Assembly (NCBI GenBank): GCA_019247235.1 | Contig: JAFAPG010000942.1 | Coordinates: 1-6,093 of the forward strand | DNA length: 6,093 nucleotides | Reading direction: 5' to 3' | Source: Acidobacteriota bacterium | Lineage (GTDB): Bacteria; Acidobacteriota; Terriglobia; Terriglobales; Acidobacteriaceae | Part shown: piece after piece, positions 5,755 to 6,093 of the stretch | Layout of the letters: every line of letters starts with the position of its first letter | Position numbering within the stretch: the stretch's first letter is position 1 | The notes under the pieces: generated by a model | Databases searched by the model: none | What the model was told of the DNA's origin: nothing | The model's input: only the letters and a program-made list of their open reading frames with translations | Translations under genes and position numbers: made by a program

Positions 5755-6093
5755 TTACGAACTGTGAAAGACTCGCTCTTCCTCTCCTGCTAACAGATGA
5801 TTGACAGCTTCGACCCCCATCATTACGCTATGGTCCATATTGCCGACTTCATAGCGCCAAGCTCCAAATCGGCCACGAGAATAAATTCCCTTTTTCATCA
5901 ACCAAGGCTGCAGAGCGGTCAACGCCCGATCGCGCTCGAGCGTGGGAATGGGATAGGAGTACTCGACGGGGTGATGATAATGGGAGATGATCCGTGTGCG
6001 ATCACTCTCCTCTAAGATCTTGGCGCGAATCAGCCCGGAAATCATTTGCTCCTCAATTTGAGCAAGGTCAGGCTTCTCGTCGATGCGATAAGA
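5755..6093 (-). CDS. FAD-dependent oxidoreductase, C-terminal fragment (UDP-galactopyranose mutase/protoporphyrinogen oxidase-like; partial)
   Basis: The minus-strand frame is open from the right edge to a TAA at 5757-5755, giving the last 112 residues; the start and the FAD-binding GxGxxG region lie outside. The fragment contains VEYSYPIPTLERDRALTALQ (about 43-62) and GIYSRGRFGAWRYEVGNMDH (about 69-88). It ends with the helix SVMMGVEAVNHLL. This is the C-terminal signature of flavoproteins such as UDP-galactopyranose mutase and amine-oxidase/protoporphyrinogen-oxidase relatives, where 'G.....W.Y...NMD.S...G' closes over the flavin and leads into the last helix. In glycan clusters such enzymes act on nucleotide sugars or polyprenyl-linked intermediates; the exact reaction cannot be set from this piece. 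The frame reads upstream past the Met at 6045 without a stop, so that Met is internal. It forms a tight pair with the glycosyltransferase gene, 6 bp apart. Confidence 0.85.
   Translation of the reverse strand, partial: SYRIDEKPDLAQIEEQMISGLIRAKILEESDRTRIISHYHHPVEYSYPIPTLERDRALTALQPWLMKKGIYSRGRFGAWRYEVGNMDHSVMMGVEAVNHLLAGEEERVFHSS

Noticed and set aside
5275..5793. 172-codon plus-strand ORF
   Set aside because: It is antisense to the well-supported glycosyltransferase and the end of the oxidoreductase; its product shows no motif.
1..6093. tRNA/rRNA genes, CRISPR arrays, insertion sequences
   Set aside because: No T-loop/anticodon pattern, no regularly spaced repeats and no transposase or terminal inverted repeats were seen on reading both strands.

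Overview
The window looks like a chromosomal stretch from a soil-type Acidobacteriota (Terriglobia-like) bacterium. This is inferred from protein style only. The secreted S53 peptidase ends in an Ig-like module interrupted by a hydrophobic, lipobox-like Cys-Gly-Gly-Gly segment, there is a short TonB-C energy transducer, and there is a small receiver-like protein with the 'FVDDLFF ... IIFDLN ... GFLSHVQ ... LPRSAF' pattern. I remember all three as typical of that phylum. Base composition is moderate to fairly GC-rich. No rRNA, tRNA, CRISPR array, insertion sequence or phage gene is visible.

Layout, left to right. Positions 1-185 (minus) are the N-terminal part of a family 2 glycosyltransferase that runs off the left edge. 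A 350-bp divergent intergenic region (186-535) separates it from a large secreted sedolisin/kumamolisin-type (S53) pro-peptidase at 536-2971 (plus). A second non-coding stretch (2972-3306) holds a stem-loop and only doubtful small ORFs. Next is a 214-residue protein at 3307-3951 (plus) with an Arg/Gly-rich N-terminus and a degenerate response-regulator receiver fold. It converges, with only 3 bp between stop codons, on a TonB-family protein at 3955-4548 (minus). Upstream of that, on the minus strand, are a GT-A family 2 glycosyltransferase (4726-5748) and, 6 bp further on, the C-terminal end of an FAD-dependent oxidoreductase resembling UDP-galactopyranose mutase/protoporphyrinogen oxidase flavoproteins (5755-6093, open at the right edge).

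How the genes fit together. The oxidoreductase and the 340-residue glycosyltransferase are almost certainly one minus-strand transcription unit for surface-glycan or glycoconjugate synthesis. The TonB-like gene lies 177 bp downstream on the same strand, beyond a strong hairpin, and may be separately expressed. The peptidase is an export product with its own leader region. The receiver-like protein is a cytoplasmic regulator candidate with no partner kinase in view.

I see no clear multi-gene novel system. The most noteworthy items are the hydrophobic/lipobox-like insertion in the peptidase's Ig-like tail, the Arg-rich receiver-like protein, and several inverted repeats placed directly on start or stop codons.
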